A stretch of DNA of 64,000 bases, from assembly GCA_003138895.1 (NCBI GenBank), contig PLHJ01000006.1, forward strand, positions 112,248 through 176,247, read 5' to 3'. The DNA is from Acidimicrobiaceae bacterium. GTDB lineage: Bacteria > Actinomycetota > Acidimicrobiia > Acidimicrobiales > RAAP-2. The position numbers were made by a program, and so were the translations under genes. Below, piece after piece: positions 1 through 9,348 of the stretch. The notes beneath the pieces were generated by a model. That model made no database searches. It saw only the letters and a program-made list of their open reading frames with translations, and was not told the origin of the DNA. Every line of letters starts with the position of its first letter. Position 1 is the stretch's first letter.

Positions 1-28
1 TGGCTTCGGGCAAGTTGCCAAAGTAGAT

Positions 29-748
29 CTAGCCGCGGGGCAACAGTCCCGTGCAGATCTTGTAGCAGTGCCCGTCAATGGGTTGGGACAATGTCGTGAG
101 CACGTAGGCCGGTCGAAAGCCGAGTGCGGTCGCGAGATCCTTGCCCGCGAGCGCCTCTCGACGAGTGGCTTCAATGGCACGAATGGCTTGGGCGTCCTCG
201 CACACGAGCCACACGTCATCACCACCCCAACCAAAACGGACCCAGGTCGATCCATCGTCGAGACGGCGAAGCAACTGAGGACCACGCTGCGCGGCGACCA
301 ACGCAATGCTCGGGCGTTCACCGCGAAACTCCCAGTACGGCGCACTCGGTCCGCGAAAACCAAATATGGGTCCGTCCATGGGAGCTTGCAGATGTTCAAA
401 CCACCGTCGAACTCGCCGTGTTCGGTACGTGCCAATGCGTCGGGGTAGTCCCTCGACGCTTACTGCTTCTACTTGGGCGAGATCGTCGTGTTCGATGTCG
501 ACCGCGAGTTCTGCTTCCACGACATCAAAGACTTCGAGGTCACTTTGCACGCCCGCCGGCCATGGGATACGCCAACGAACGAGCGCCTTGGACTTCAGAT
601 CAATCAGCGTCGTTGTTTCATTCGTTGAGCCGAGTACGAGTCCGAACATCGTGGAACTTGGCGAATAATCGGGTGATTCTCTTTCGGGAAGTCGCTCGAC
701 GAATTTCTTTGTGACGCGAGTGGGATTGTTTCGGCGAAAAATCGGCAT
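29..748 (-). CDS. hypothetical protein, coupled to the YyaL-type gene
   Basis: A 239-residue soluble-looking protein that I do not recognise. There is no signal peptide or membrane segment. It is rich in Arg and Trp and has a central segment full of aromatics and Gly (about residues 115-185). Its ATG shares one base with the stop of the upstream gene (TGATG), so translation is probably coupled and it is the second gene of a minus-strand operon. It reads as a real gene because it is long, is coupled, and has codon use like its neighbours. The function is unknown. Bases 1-28 beyond its stop show nothing. Confidence 0.7.
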   Translation of the reverse strand: MPIFRRNNPTRVTKKFVERLPERESPDYSPSSTMFGLVLGSTNETTTLIDLKSKALVRWRIPWPAGVQSDLEVFDVVEAELAVDIEHDDLAQVEAVSVEGLPRRIGTYRTRRVRRWFEHLQAPMDGPIFGFRGPSAPYWEFRGERPSIALVAAQRGPQLLRRLDDGSTWVRFGWGGDDVWLVCEDAQAIRAIEATRREALAGKDLATALGFRPAYVLTTLSQPIDGHCYKICTGLLPRG

Positions 749-2760
749 CAGTGGATTTCCTGGACACTACGAAGTTCATCTCGGAGCGCTTCGGGCGACG
801 AAACGGGAAGTCGACAGACGCCGGCACGACAGACGTACACCAGTCCCGCAAGACGGTCCTTCAAGAGAGGGGATGAACCGTTACCGGTGATGAGCACACT
901 GTTGGGCACGAAGAACGATCGTACGTGGTTCACGAGCTCACTCGCTGCGCCGGGAGCAACGATTTCGACACCGTTGTCAACGAAGCCCCAGGCGTGCACG
1001 AGATCGACAACCGCCGCGGGGTGTTGGTTGAGCAGGGAGCCAGCAAGCTCACAGAGCCGTCGAGCAACGGCGCCCGCAAGTTCGTCGCCGGAGATAAGGG
1101 CGTACCGAGCGAGCGCGTTCGTCGCGGCCGCGTGACTCGAGGGCGTGGCGCCGTCGAAGATTTCTTTTGAACGAATGCGAACGTCGGTTACGACGTCGGC
1201 CGAAGAATAGAAACCTTGACCCGCGTTGGGATTAGTGGGGCTTGGTAGATCGCCGTCCCAGAAGTGCTTGATGAGATAGTGCGAACTCGAACCCGCGAGG
1301 TCAAGCCACGTTTCGTCGCCGGTTGCCTCAAAGGCACCGAGTAGTGCTTGGAGGTACCACGCCACGTCCGCGCACGTTGCGTACGAGCGGTGATTGCTCG
1401 TTCGCCACCAGAAGCCGTTGGCAAAGTGCGTCACGGCGAGTTGGCGAAGAAGCGTTCCACCGAGGACCACAAAATGCTCGTCACCACTTTCGAAGCACGC
1501 GACCGCGAACATCGCGTTCCATTCGAGAATCACCTTTTCGTCACGCGTAGGCTGTGGACGTAGGTCACGACTCGCTCGAAGGGCCTTAAGTGCCGGTTGC
1601 AAGTCCGATGAAGCAAGGAAGGGTTCACCGCCGGCGAGTCGAGGAATACTTCGACCCTCGAAGGCACCTTCATCCTCAATGCGGTAACGGGCACACACCG
1701 CGGCGCTGAAGTCGGACAGTCCGGCATCGTTTAAGACGTTTTTGACTTCAATGCTCGTCCAAGTGACGTGAGCGCCTTCTTTTCCATCGCTGTCCGCGTC
1801 GAGCGACGACGCGTAGCCGTCCTCAACGTGGAGGTCGTTTTCAACGAAGGACAACGTGTCGAGCGCAACGGTTCGCCACTCGGGGTGTTGCGGCAGTGCA
1901 CGAGCCGCACGAAAATAAACGCTGGCGAGCAGTGCTTGGTCGGACAACATTTTTTCAAAATGCGGGACGTGCCATTCGTTATCGACGCTATAACGGGCGA
2001 AGCCTCCTCGAAGGTGGTCATAAAGTCCCCGTCGCGACATGGCGTCGAGCGTTGCCGTGATCGTGTCGGCAACGGTTATATCGCTAGCGAAAGGTAGAAG
2101 TGCCTCAACGTAACTTGGTCTCGGAAACTTTGGTGCGCCACCGAAACCGCCATCCACGTGGAAGCGTTCTAAAAGATCGTCGCGCAGGAGTTTTGCGACG
2201 TCGCGCCACGAGGTCGTGTTCGAGGTGGGTTCCAAACGATCAACGAAGAGTGCCTCGGCGTCAACGGCGCCCGCAATTTCGTCAGCTTGTTGTTCAACGA
2301 GCTCGCGCTGGGCACTCCACGCGTCGCTCATAGCTCTCAGCAGGCGGGGAAAACCCGGTGCGCCACCTCGGTCGACGGGCGGATAATAAGTCCCGGCCAT
2401 GTAGGGACGTCCGTCGGGGGTCATGAAGACACTCATGGGCCAGCCGCCGCTGCCACTCACGATCTGGGTGGCTGACATATAAAGGGCGTCCACGTCGGGT
2501 CGTTCTTCGCGGTCGACTTTGATGGCAATGAATCCATCGTTTAATTGCCGGGCGATTTCGACGTTTTCAAATGACTCGTGGGCCATGACGTGGCACCAGT
2601 GACACGCCGCGTAACCAATCGACAGAAATATCGGTAGGTCCAGACGTGCGGCTTCCAAAAAGGCGTCGTCGCCCCATTCCCACCAGTTCACGGGATTCGT
2701 GACGTGCTGGCGTAGATAGGGCGAACTCAGTTGGCTGCCCACGTCGCGCAGTCGCGGCAT
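748..2760 (-). CDS. YyaL/SSP411-family protein (DUF255 thioredoxin-like plus alpha/alpha barrel)
   Basis: A 670-residue protein with the N-terminal DUF255 thioredoxin fold of the YyaL/spermatogenesis-associated protein 20 family. The diagnostic N-terminal segment runs through SPYLRQH and NPVNWWEWG, and the CHWC active-site-like motif puts cysteines at residues 53 and 56. The remaining 500 or so residues match the family's six-hairpin, epimerase-like region, including the GGFARYSVD and HFEKML segments. The length is normal for the family. The in vivo role is not settled in any bacterium; a redox or carbohydrate-related role is inferred from the folds. It is the first gene of a two-gene minus-strand unit and is divergent from the SDR gene across 113 bases. 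Confidence 0.9.
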   Translation of the reverse strand: MPRLRDVGSQLSSPYLRQHVTNPVNWWEWGDDAFLEAARLDLPIFLSIGYAACHWCHVMAHESFENVEIARQLNDGFIAIKVDREERPDVDALYMSATQIVSGSGGWPMSVFMTPDGRPYMAGTYYPPVDRGGAPGFPRLLRAMSDAWSAQRELVEQQADEIAGAVDAEALFVDRLEPTSNTTSWRDVAKLLRDDLLERFHVDGGFGGAPKFPRPSYVEALLPFASDITVADTITATLDAMSRRGLYDHLRGGFARYSVDNEWHVPHFEKMLSDQALLASVYFRAARALPQHPEWRTVALDTLSFVENDLHVEDGYASSLDADSDGKEGAHVTWTSIEVKNVLNDAGLSDFSAAVCARYRIEDEGAFEGRSIPRLAGGEPFLASSDLQPALKALRASRDLRPQPTRDEKVILEWNAMFAVACFESGDEHFVVLGGTLLRQLAVTHFANGFWWRTSNHRSYATCADVAWYLQALLGAFEATGDETWLDLAGSSSHYLIKHFWDGDLPSPTNPNAGQGFYSSADVVTDVRIRSKEIFDGATPSSHAAATNALARYALISGDELAGAVARRLCELAGSLLNQHPAAVVDLVHAWGFVDNGVEIVAPGAASELVNHVRSFFVPNSVLITGNGSSPLLKDRLAGLVYVCRAGVCRLPVSSPEALRDELRSVQEIH

Positions 2761-2859
2761 CGATTACGACCGTTGGTTCGGGGCTGGAAGTTGCACGGAC
2801 CAATGCTAGGAGGCGAATTAGCGGTGCTTCGAAAGATGTGCTGAGAGTACGTCGGACCG

Positions 2860-2865
2860 TAGGCT
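2860..2865 (+). promoter_or_regulatory. -10 element, SDR gene
   Basis: TAGGCT lies 8 bases before the ATG at 2874, a spacing that predicts a leaderless or nearly leaderless mRNA. No clear -35 is seen. Confidence 0.45.
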
Positions 2866-2873
2866 CTAGCCCC

Positions 2874-3641
2874 ATGGAATCCGGAGTCGAAGAAAAGACC
2901 GCAATTATCACAGGGGCAAGTCGAGGAATTGGTCTCGCCATTGCGCATCGCCTCGTTGACGAAGGAGCCAAGGTAGTGCTCTCGTCGCGTAGTGAAGAAA
3001 ACCTCGCCGTCGCCGTCGACACGTTTGGCGCCAACCGCCACCGAGTAGCAGCGATTGTGGCGCACGTTGGTCGAGCGGCCGACGCGGATCGATTAGTGCG
3101 AGAGACGATTGAAAAATTCGGCAGTGCCGATATTTTGGTTAACAACGCGGGAACGAATCCGTACTTTGGACCCCTCGTGGACATTGACGACGTGCGAATG
3201 CAAAAAACGTACGAAATTAATCAGGCGTCGATTGTTACGCACACACGAGCCGTATGGCACCAGTGGATGGCGGAGCACGGTGGCGTGATCCTCAACATTG
3301 CTTCCATTGGTGGACTCGGTCCTGAACCCGGAATTGGTTGGTACAACGTCACTAAAGCCGCGGTGATTCATTTGACGAAGCAGTTTGCTTGGGAGCTCGC
3401 ACCTTCGGTTCGAGTAAACGCCATTGCTCCCGGCCTCGTAAAAACTGAACTTGCGCGGGGACTCTGGGAAGAGCACGGGGAAGCGATTGCAGCGAGCATC
3501 CCTCTTCGCCGACTCGGTGACACCGACGACATTGCGACGATTGCCTTGACGCTCGTGAGCGACTTGTCCTCTTGGATGACCGGACAAACGATTGTCGTCG
3601 ATGGTGGCACCACGAATCAGCCAACGGGCGGCGTTGGTTAA
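2874..3641 (+). CDS. SDR family oxidoreductase (FabG-like)
   Basis: A 255-residue classical short-chain dehydrogenase/reductase. The cofactor motif TGASRGIG is at residues 13-20, NNAG at 90-93, and the catalytic Ser144, Tyr157 and Lys161 (YNVTK) are all present. The C-terminal SSWMTGQTIVVDGG segment is typical of FabG-like members. The substrate cannot be told from sequence; 3-oxoacyl reductases and many alcohol dehydrogenases look alike. A longer reading from 2838 is open, but the ATG at 2874 starts right before the Rossmann fold and sits 8 bases after a -10 hexamer. Its TAA overlaps the convergent menE stop in a shared TTAA. Confidence 0.9.
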   Translation: MESGVEEKTAIITGASRGIGLAIAHRLVDEGAKVVLSSRSEENLAVAVDTFGANRHRVAAIVAHVGRAADADRLVRETIEKFGSADILVNNAGTNPYFGPLVDIDDVRMQKTYEINQASIVTHTRAVWHQWMAEHGGVILNIASIGGLGPEPGIGWYNVTKAAVIHLTKQFAWELAPSVRVNAIAPGLVKTELARGLWEEHGEAIAASIPLRRLGDTDDIATIALTLVSDLSSWMTGQTIVVDGGTTNQPTGGVG

Positions 3642-4750
3642 AACAGCGTCATTAATTGATCGCGGCGAATTTTGCCATTATCGGTTCGAGGAATTGAAGC
3701 AACATTTCTAACGGACTTTGGTTTCGCCCAAGGACCAATGCGTTCGTTCGCTACGGCGCGAAAGTTGTCGAGTAGTTCGTCGGCATTCGTATCGGTGACG
3801 ACGAGGACAACAACGCGTTCGCCCCATTCGTTGTCGTCTTCGCCAACGACCGCGACGTCGCGCACGCCAGGCACGCTGAGAAAAAGTGCCTCCAAATCGT
3901 CGGGCCAGATCTTTTCGCCACCAGAATTGATGACGGTGCTGAGACGACCCCGTACCCGTAAGACGCCATTGCTCACTTCGCCCGCGTCGCCCGTTGGAAA
4001 CCAACCGGGCGTCCCGTCGGGCCCAGTGACGAACGCCACCGGGCGCTCACGGTAGGTGCGAAGAAGCGTGGGAGACCGGACGAGAAGTTCGCCTTTGAGC
4101 GTTGAGAGCTCAACCCCCGCCAGAGCAACGCCGTCATAGACAACGCCCGAGCCAGTTTCCGTCATGCCCCACGTCGTCACAACATTGGTCGGCAATTGAT
4201 CAGGCGGCCGAGCACCTCCGAGCAAGACACATTTGTAGCCCGATAGGTCGTGACGGGCCAGCTGCGTGCGTACAACGGCGACGTGTGTTGCGCCTTTCGA
4301 GGGCCCATCTTCAATGGGCGAATCAAAAAGCAACGCAGAAGTTGTAAAGAGGGAACGCGCGAGTACGGCGAAGCCTCCAATGTGATTCGCGGGTAGACAA
4401 GCCAACCAGCAACTGTTTTTCTCACTCTCGAGTGCGGCCGAAGTGCGCTTCGAACTTTCTTCTATCGCGCGCCAGGTAAGCACCGCGGCTTTGGGGACGC
4501 CACTTGATCCTGAGGTCAACATGACCAGACCGTCACCGTCGTCGACCCCTCGACCACTCGGCCACGGTGTTCGATCGCCGTCGCCGCCAATGATATCGGT
4601 AGGCGAGAGAAGGTCAAGCACTTCACGACGTCGAGACGCACTCAGACGCTGGTCGAGCACGCAAACAGCCTCACCACGCTCATATGCGTCTTTCATGGCG
4701 TTTACCAATGACGCACCGAGGGGGAGATCGAGGGCAACGAGCGCACGCAC
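3638..4750 (-). CDS. menE: o-succinylbenzoate-CoA ligase MenE
   Basis: An adenylate-forming enzyme of 370 residues, the short size usual for actinobacterial MenE. It would activate o-succinylbenzoate with CoA for MenB. The AMP-binding P-loop reads LTSGSSGVPKA, followed by TTWGMTETG, the PTGDAGE hinge region, and the C-terminal PRTDNGKIRRD with the catalytic lysine. The assignment to MenE rather than another acyl-CoA ligase rests on length and on menB, menA, menH and menD nearby. Start: a TTG at 4756 is open in frame, but a TAGTGT hexamer lies exactly 6 bases before the GTG at 4750, which I prefer. Transcribed away from the rest of the men genes. Confidence 0.85.
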   Translation of the reverse strand: MRALVALDLPLGASLVNAMKDAYERGEAVCVLDQRLSASRRREVLDLLSPTDIIGGDGDRTPWPSGRGVDDGDGLVMLTSGSSGVPKAAVLTWRAIEESSKRTSAALESEKNSCWLACLPANHIGGFAVLARSLFTTSALLFDSPIEDGPSKGATHVAVVRTQLARHDLSGYKCVLLGGARPPDQLPTNVVTTWGMTETGSGVVYDGVALAGVELSTLKGELLVRSPTLLRTYRERPVAFVTGPDGTPGWFPTGDAGEVSNGVLRVRGRLSTVINSGGEKIWPDDLEALFLSVPGVRDVAVVGEDDNEWGERVVVLVVTDTNADELLDNFRAVANERIGPWAKPKSVRNVASIPRTDNGKIRRDQLMTLF

Positions 4751-4756
4751 GTTCAA

Positions 4757-4762
4757 ACACTA
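4757..4762 (-). promoter_or_regulatory. -10 element, menE
   Basis: On the minus strand TAGTGT is followed by 6 bases and then the GTG at 4750, matching the leaderless layout of other units in this window. Confidence 0.45.
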
Positions 4763-4807
4763 GAAGCCACGTAGTAGAACTAATCGGTGCCGAACAAAGG
4801 AACTTGA

Positions 4808-5212
4808 GTGGCGACCGTTCGTTACGAGCGAAGAATCAGCGCGGACCCCGATACGGTGTGGTCAGTTTTTTGTGAACCCGACAGCATTCCTGAATGGTTC
4901 CCCGGCGTTGTTTCGTGCACGGTGGAGGGCAATATTCGCACCATCACCTTGGGTACGGGGCTCTCGATGCCCGAGGAGATTTTGACCGTCGACCCATTGT
5001 TGCGACGCTTCCAGTACAAGGTGACGTCGCCGCTATATCACTTTCACTTAGGCACCATTGACGTCATTGCCCTTGGCCCACTTGACTCGTTGTGTGTGTA
5101 TTCAACTACCGCGGTGCCTGACGCACTTGCTCTCATTACGGGCGGTGCCACGGACGGTGCACTCGATGAAATTAAGCGCATGGCTGAAGACAAGATGAGG
5201 GAGCAGAGCTAA
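4808..5212 (+). CDS. SRPBCC-family (START/polyketide-cyclase-like) protein
   Basis: A 134-residue protein with the SRPBCC pattern: an N-terminal strand, then the ISADPDTVWSVFCEPDSIPEWFPGV helix-loop in which a Trp follows the aspartates, mixed strands and a long C-terminal helix. These helix-grip folds bind hydrophobic ligands or act as cyclases and hydrolases. There is no diagnostic catalytic signature, so the ligand is unknown. The GTG start is preceded by an AAAGGAAC Shine-Dalgarno. The sulfatase gene begins on the very next base after its TAA, so the two are almost certainly one transcript. The pair interrupts the menaquinone genes. Confidence 0.75.
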   Translation: MATVRYERRISADPDTVWSVFCEPDSIPEWFPGVVSCTVEGNIRTITLGTGLSMPEEILTVDPLLRRFQYKVTSPLYHFHLGTIDVIALGPLDSLCVYSTTAVPDALALITGGATDGALDEIKRMAEDKMREQS

Positions 5213-6787
5213 ATGGGTCGAAAGATTCTTTTTGTCACGACCGATCAACAGCGCTACGACACGCTCGCGTGTAATGGCGGCGTGTTATCAAGAACGCCGG
5301 TGGTCGATGCTTTAGCGGCTCAGGGTATTCGCTACGAGCGATGTCAACCAACGTCGGTCGTGTGCATGCCGTCTCGTGCGTCAATGTTGACGGGCCAGTT
5401 TCCAAGTACGCACGGTGCCTGGATGAACGGCGTCGCGCTCGCTATCGATGCTCCGTCGTTCGCCGAAGTACTGCACGACGCGGGGTACAAGACCGCGCTC
5501 ATTGGTAAAGCACACTTCGAACCCTTTCTCGATCCCTTTGGTCGATTTAGTGAGAACGCACTCGCGAATCTAGGCATCCCTACGGTTGATGAACCCTGGT
5601 TCGACGGACGCCGAGGTCCTCACCGCGGGTTTGATCATCTCGAATTTTCTACCCACGGCGCTCAGGGATTTACGCACTACGCCAAATGGATGCAGCAGAA
5701 TCATCCCGATCAAATTGGCAACTTCTATCAAGTACTCGACGCGGACTTACAAGTGAACGCCGCCGGTGGTGGCGACACTGACGCACCGCAAGTAAAGAGC
5801 AATCCGATTCCAAAAGACTGGTACCACACGGACTGGGTGGCAGATCGCACCATTAATTGGTTGCGACAACAGCCAGCCGACGCCGACTGGTTCTGTTGGA
5901 TGAGTTTTCCTGATCCTCATCATCCCTGGGATCCGCCCGCTGAAGAAGTGAGCCGCGTGCCCTGGCGCGACGTGGATCTTCCCGCCAATTATCCGACTAG
6001 TGCGAGTGAGCGTGAAGCTCTTCTTGATCAGAAGGCTCGTCACTGGCGAGCGTGGTACGACGGGCGAGTGGTGAGTAACTACGAAGCTCCCGCCAAGTGG
6101 GTTCCCGCGACATTGACGGAAAATCAAGTTCGCGAAGTGAACGCGCTGAACGCGGTGGAAGTCGAACTTATTGACGAGGCCCTCGGACGCGTGATCGATG
6201 CGTTGGAACAAATGGGTTGCGCCGACGACGTTGATATTTTCTTCACGACCGACCACGGTGAATTACAAGGTGACTTCGGTTTGCTGTTCAAAGGTCCGTA
6301 TCACGTGGACGGTCTTCTTCGACTGCCGCTTATTTGGCGACCAGCTCCGTCGAGTGCGGTGGCGCCGGCGGTCGTGAAAGCACCAGTGAGTCTCGTGTCA
6401 CTCGCCGCAACGTTTCTTGACGTGGCGGGAGAGCCAAGGCCGTCGTGGGTTGAAGGTGGCGTGCTTCCCCAAAGTGACTCCGAAGCGAGCGAACGCAAAT
6501 TTGATGCCACCGTGACCGAGTGGGACTCCGCGCTTTTTGGACTCGACGTCCACGTCCGTTCAGTCCTGACGTCCAAGTATCTCCTCACGAAATACCAAAA
6601 AGGAGCTCTGCACGACGGGACCGAGGGGGAGCTCTACGTCTTGAGTGATGACCCACTGCAGCGGATCAATCGCTTCAACGATCCCGCACTTTCTGACGTC
6701 CAAAGCGAGTTAGCGGAGCGTTTACACGACCACGAAGTACGTCCGGGAGATAGGGCGACACCGGGCGTGTTGGTTGCCCCGGTCTAG
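5213..6787 (+). CDS. sulfatase / alkaline-phosphatase-superfamily hydrolase
   Basis: A 524-residue type I sulfatase-like enzyme without signal peptide, so cytoplasmic. Asp11-Gln12 in the N-terminal TTDQQR are expected metal ligands. Cys51 in CMPSR with following ASMLTG is the site converted to formylglycine in type I sulfatases, and TTDHGE near residue 345 gives the second metal-ligand group. Related enzymes hydrolyse sulfate esters or phosphonate monoesters, and I cannot choose between these. It starts immediately after the SRPBCC gene. Activity would need a formylglycine-generating enzyme, which is not in the window. Its position inside a menaquinone cluster is unexplained. Confidence 0.85.
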   Translation: MGRKILFVTTDQQRYDTLACNGGVLSRTPVVDALAAQGIRYERCQPTSVVCMPSRASMLTGQFPSTHGAWMNGVALAIDAPSFAEVLHDAGYKTALIGKAHFEPFLDPFGRFSENALANLGIPTVDEPWFDGRRGPHRGFDHLEFSTHGAQGFTHYAKWMQQNHPDQIGNFYQVLDADLQVNAAGGGDTDAPQVKSNPIPKDWYHTDWVADRTINWLRQQPADADWFCWMSFPDPHHPWDPPAEEVSRVPWRDVDLPANYPTSASEREALLDQKARHWRAWYDGRVVSNYEAPAKWVPATLTENQVREVNALNAVEVELIDEALGRVIDALEQMGCADDVDIFFTTDHGELQGDFGLLFKGPYHVDGLLRLPLIWRPAPSSAVAPAVVKAPVSLVSLAATFLDVAGEPRPSWVEGGVLPQSDSEASERKFDATVTEWDSALFGLDVHVRSVLTSKYLLTKYQKGALHDGTEGELYVLSDDPLQRINRFNDPALSDVQSELAERLHDHEVRPGDRATPGVLVAPV

Positions 6788-6795
6788 ACCGGCGG

Positions 6796-6801
6796 TAGCC
6801 T
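6796..6801 (+). promoter_or_regulatory. -10 element, menB
   Basis: TAGCCT ends 7 bases before the ATG at 6809, which predicts a leaderless menB-menA mRNA starting in the gap after the sulfatase gene. Confidence 0.4.
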
Positions 6802-6808
6802 CTTCGGC

Positions 6809-7702
6809 ATGGTTGACACAGTTATTCAAGGTTCCCCGCACGACCCGGTCGAAGAGTTTCGATCGTGGCCTCTACCAACGTGGGAGCGCCGCGGCGAATT
6901 TGACGACATCTTCTACGACGTTGCTGACGGCATCGCCAAAATTACGATTAATCGTCCCGAGCGACGAAACGCGTTTCGTCCCCAAACGCTCTTTGAACTC
7001 TCCGACGCCTTTGAGCAAGCGCGTGATGACGTCAGTGTCGGCGCGATCATCTTGACCGGTGAGGGCCCCGACGCTTTTTGTTCGGGTGGCGACCAAAAGA
7101 TTCGTGGTGACGATGGCTACATTGGTGACGACGAAGTTGCTCGTCACGGTGTAGGTCGACTCAATGTTCTTGACTTGCAAATTCAGATTCGACGACTGCC
7201 CAAACCCGTTGTTGCGTCCATCGCGGGTTACGCCATTGGTGGCGGGCACATTTTGCATCTGGTCTGTGACCTCTCTATCGCCGCTGACAATGCTCGCTTT
7301 GGTCAAACGGGACCCAAGGTTGGTTCATTTGACGGTGGCTACGGATCATCGCTGCTGGCGCGCACCATTGGACTCAAGCGTGCCAAAGAGGTGTGGTTCC
7401 TTTGTCGCCAGTACGACGCCAACCAGGCGCTCGAGTGGGGCCTCGTGAACACGGTCGTCCCACTCGCGGACCTCGAAAAGGAAACGGTGGCTTGGTGTCG
7501 TCAGATGTTGACGCTTTCCCCGATTGCGCTTCGCATGTTGAAGGCTGGCTTCAATGCCGCCGACGATGGCTTGGCGGGGATTCAACAACTGGCCGGTGAC
7601 GCGACAATGTTGTTTTACATGTCCGAAGAGGGACAAGAAGGTCGAAACGCCTTTGTCGAACACCGAAAGCCGGATTTCTCCAAGTTTCCAAAGCGCCCGT
7701 GA
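6809..7702 (+). CDS. menB: 1,4-dihydroxy-2-naphthoyl-CoA synthase MenB
   Basis: A 297-residue crotonase-fold enzyme that closes the second ring of menaquinone, converting o-succinylbenzoyl-CoA to DHNA-CoA. MenB signatures are present: [14 protein letters not shown], the oxyanion-hole [11 protein letters not shown] and [27 protein letters not shown] in the region that separates MenB from other crotonases, and the C-terminal [18 protein letters not shown]. The length is typical. Its stop overlaps the menA start by four bases (GTGA). Confidence 0.95.
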   Translation: MVDTVIQGSPHDPVEEFRSWPLPTWERRGEFDDIFYDVADGIAKITINRPERRNAFRPQTLFELSDAFEQARDDVSVGAIILTGEGPDAFCSGGDQKIRGDDGYIGDDEVARHGVGRLNVLDLQIQIRRLPKPVVASIAGYAIGGGHILHLVCDLSIAADNARFGQTGPKVGSFDGGYGSSLLARTIGLKRAKEVWFLCRQYDANQALEWGLVNTVVPLADLEKETVAWCRQMLTLSPIALRMLKAGFNAADDGLAGIQQLAGDATMLFYMSEEGQEGRNAFVEHRKPDFSKFPKRP

Positions 7703-8592
7703 GCAGTCCCAGTGCGTCGGCGTCGAGTGCGCCACCTGGACCCGTACGTCGTTGGGTTCTTGCCGCACGTCCTCGAACGTTGCCGGCGGCCCTAGTACCG
7801 GTCGTCGTGGGTGCGGTTGCCGTTCGACCGCTGAGCATTTGTTGGGGACGAAGTTTGCTGTGCGCCTTTATTGCCTTTGCCTTGCAGATTGGTACGAATT
7901 ACGCGAACGATTACAGCGACGGCATTCGTGGAACTGACGAAGTTCGCGTGGGCCCCTTTCGCATAACGGCTTCCAAGTTGGTGCCGGCGACGCACGTTCG
8001 AAACGCGTCGTTCGTATGGTTTGCTTTGGCGGCGGTGGCGGGACTCGGCCTCAGTGCTCTTACGTCGTGGTGGTTACTGCTTATTGGCGCCAGCGCCATC
8101 CTCGCGGGCTGGTTTTACACGGGTGGTCCCCATCCGTACGGTTACTACGGCCTCGGAGAAGTATTCGTTATGGCGTACTTCGGTTTCGCGGCGACGGTAG
8201 GTACGTATTACGTACAGCACCTTTCCATCGACTCACACGTATGGTGGTTGGCACTCACCACGGGAAGCGCGGCGTGCGCTCTGTTGGAAGCTAACAATCT
8301 GCGCGACATTGACGGTGATCGACTCTCAAAGAAACACACCCTCGCATCGCTTCTCGGGCGACAACGCGCGGCGTGGCTCTATGGCGCCTTCGTGATTGCT
8401 ATGGCCCTTGGGGCTGGACTTGGCGTGGCGATTGTGAGTGGGGTGCTGGTATTTGTGCTCTACGTGCCGGCGCTGCTCATTGCGTTTTCGTCGCGGACGG
8501 GGCGAGAGTTGCTCGTCTTGTTAAAGGTGTCGTCGCAGTCCCAACTCGTGCTCGGAGTTTTGCTCGTGGTGTCGCTACTTATTGTGCGTTAG
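7699..8592 (+). CDS. menA: 1,4-dihydroxy-2-naphthoate polyprenyltransferase MenA
   Basis: A 297-residue integral membrane UbiA-family prenyltransferase that attaches the polyprenyl tail to DHNA, yielding demethylmenaquinone. There are eight to nine hydrophobic helices. The first Asp-rich motif is [14 protein letters not shown] and the second is [14 protein letters not shown], both needed for Mg-diphosphate binding. The GTG start overlaps the menB stop. The 3' end overlaps the convergent menH gene by 14 bases. Confidence 0.95.
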   Translation: MSSPSASASSAPPGPVRRWVLAARPRTLPAALVPVVVGAVAVRPLSICWGRSLLCAFIAFALQIGTNYANDYSDGIRGTDEVRVGPFRITASKLVPATHVRNASFVWFALAAVAGLGLSALTSWWLLLIGASAILAGWFYTGGPHPYGYYGLGEVFVMAYFGFAATVGTYYVQHLSIDSHVWWLALTTGSAACALLEANNLRDIDGDRLSKKHTLASLLGRQRAAWLYGAFVIAMALGAGLGVAIVSGVLVFVLYVPALLIAFSSRTGRELLVLLKVSSQSQLVLGVLLVVSLLIVR

Positions 8593-9343
8593 CCTCGTCG
8601 AGAAATTCAAGGATTGCGTTTGCGACGGCGTCGGGTTGTTCAAGGTGAGCAGCGTGTCCCGCGTTCGCAATGACGACGCAGCGCGCGCCCGGAATATCAC
8701 TGGCCATCGCGACTGCTTCGCGAAGAAACTTCTCGTCTCGTTCGCCGGCCATCAGCAACACCGGCATTGTCAAACTTTCAATTTTCTCGCCGAGCCACTC
8801 CTGCGTGCCCGTGCCCGCGAGGCGAAGTGAAGAGGCGAGCCCCAATGGACTTTGACGACGTCGGGCATTTCGCTCGACTTCATCGTTCGCTAGCCCTTCG
8901 AACATCGGTTGCGCGAGCCATTCGTCGATAAAGGAATCGGTCCCTATCAGTTCAATTCGCTCGGCTAATCGTTCGTCACGCTCACGACGAGATCGACGTT
9001 CGTCAATATCTTCGATTCCTCGCGTGGCACTCAGCAAAATAAGTCGCCGTATCTTTTCTGGGTGGCGCAGCGCGACGTGCAACGCCACGCGTCCACCAAA
9101 GGAATAACCGCCGAGGTCGCAAGGGGTTCTCGGTAGAACATCGGCGACGAGGTCACTAATTTCCTCGAGATTTCCACGTAAGTCACGGGCTTGGCCGTGT
9201 CCCGGGAGGTCTGGCGTGGCGAGTGCGCAGTGCGCTGCAAGAATTGAGGTAAAGACGTGGGCGCTCGAATTCGTCTGCGTAAAACCGTGCAGCCACAGCA
9301 GTGGCGAGCCGGTACCGTGGAGTTCCACGTTCAAGGAAGGCAT
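8579..9343 (-). CDS. menH: alpha/beta hydrolase, probable MenH (SHCHC synthase)
   Basis: A 254-residue alpha/beta hydrolase. The oxyanion segment is LHGFTQT, the nucleophile elbow is GGYSFGGRVAL (Ser in G-Y-S-F-G), and an Asp (GERDEKF) and His (NAGHAAH) complete the triad. The GYSFGGR elbow and the position beside menA and menD support 2-succinyl-6-hydroxy-2,4-cyclohexadiene-1-carboxylate synthase, the step after MenD. A generic hydrolase cannot be excluded on sequence alone. It is convergent with menA and divergent from menD, with only five bases between the two start codons. Confidence 0.8.
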   Translation of the reverse strand: MPSLNVELHGTGSPLLWLHGFTQTNSSAHVFTSILAAHCALATPDLPGHGQARDLRGNLEEISDLVADVLPRTPCDLGGYSFGGRVALHVALRHPEKIRRLILLSATRGIEDIDERRSRRERDERLAERIELIGTDSFIDEWLAQPMFEGLANDEVERNARRRQSPLGLASSLRLAGTGTQEWLGEKIESLTMPVLLMAGERDEKFLREAVAMASDIPGARCVVIANAGHAAHLEQPDAVANAILEFLDEANAQ

Positions 9344-9348
9344 GAGTA

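Noticed and set aside
68..714. Plus-strand open frames opposite the first gene
   Set aside because: Arg-rich, low-complexity shadows of the minus-strand frame; no ribosome site and no recognisable domain.
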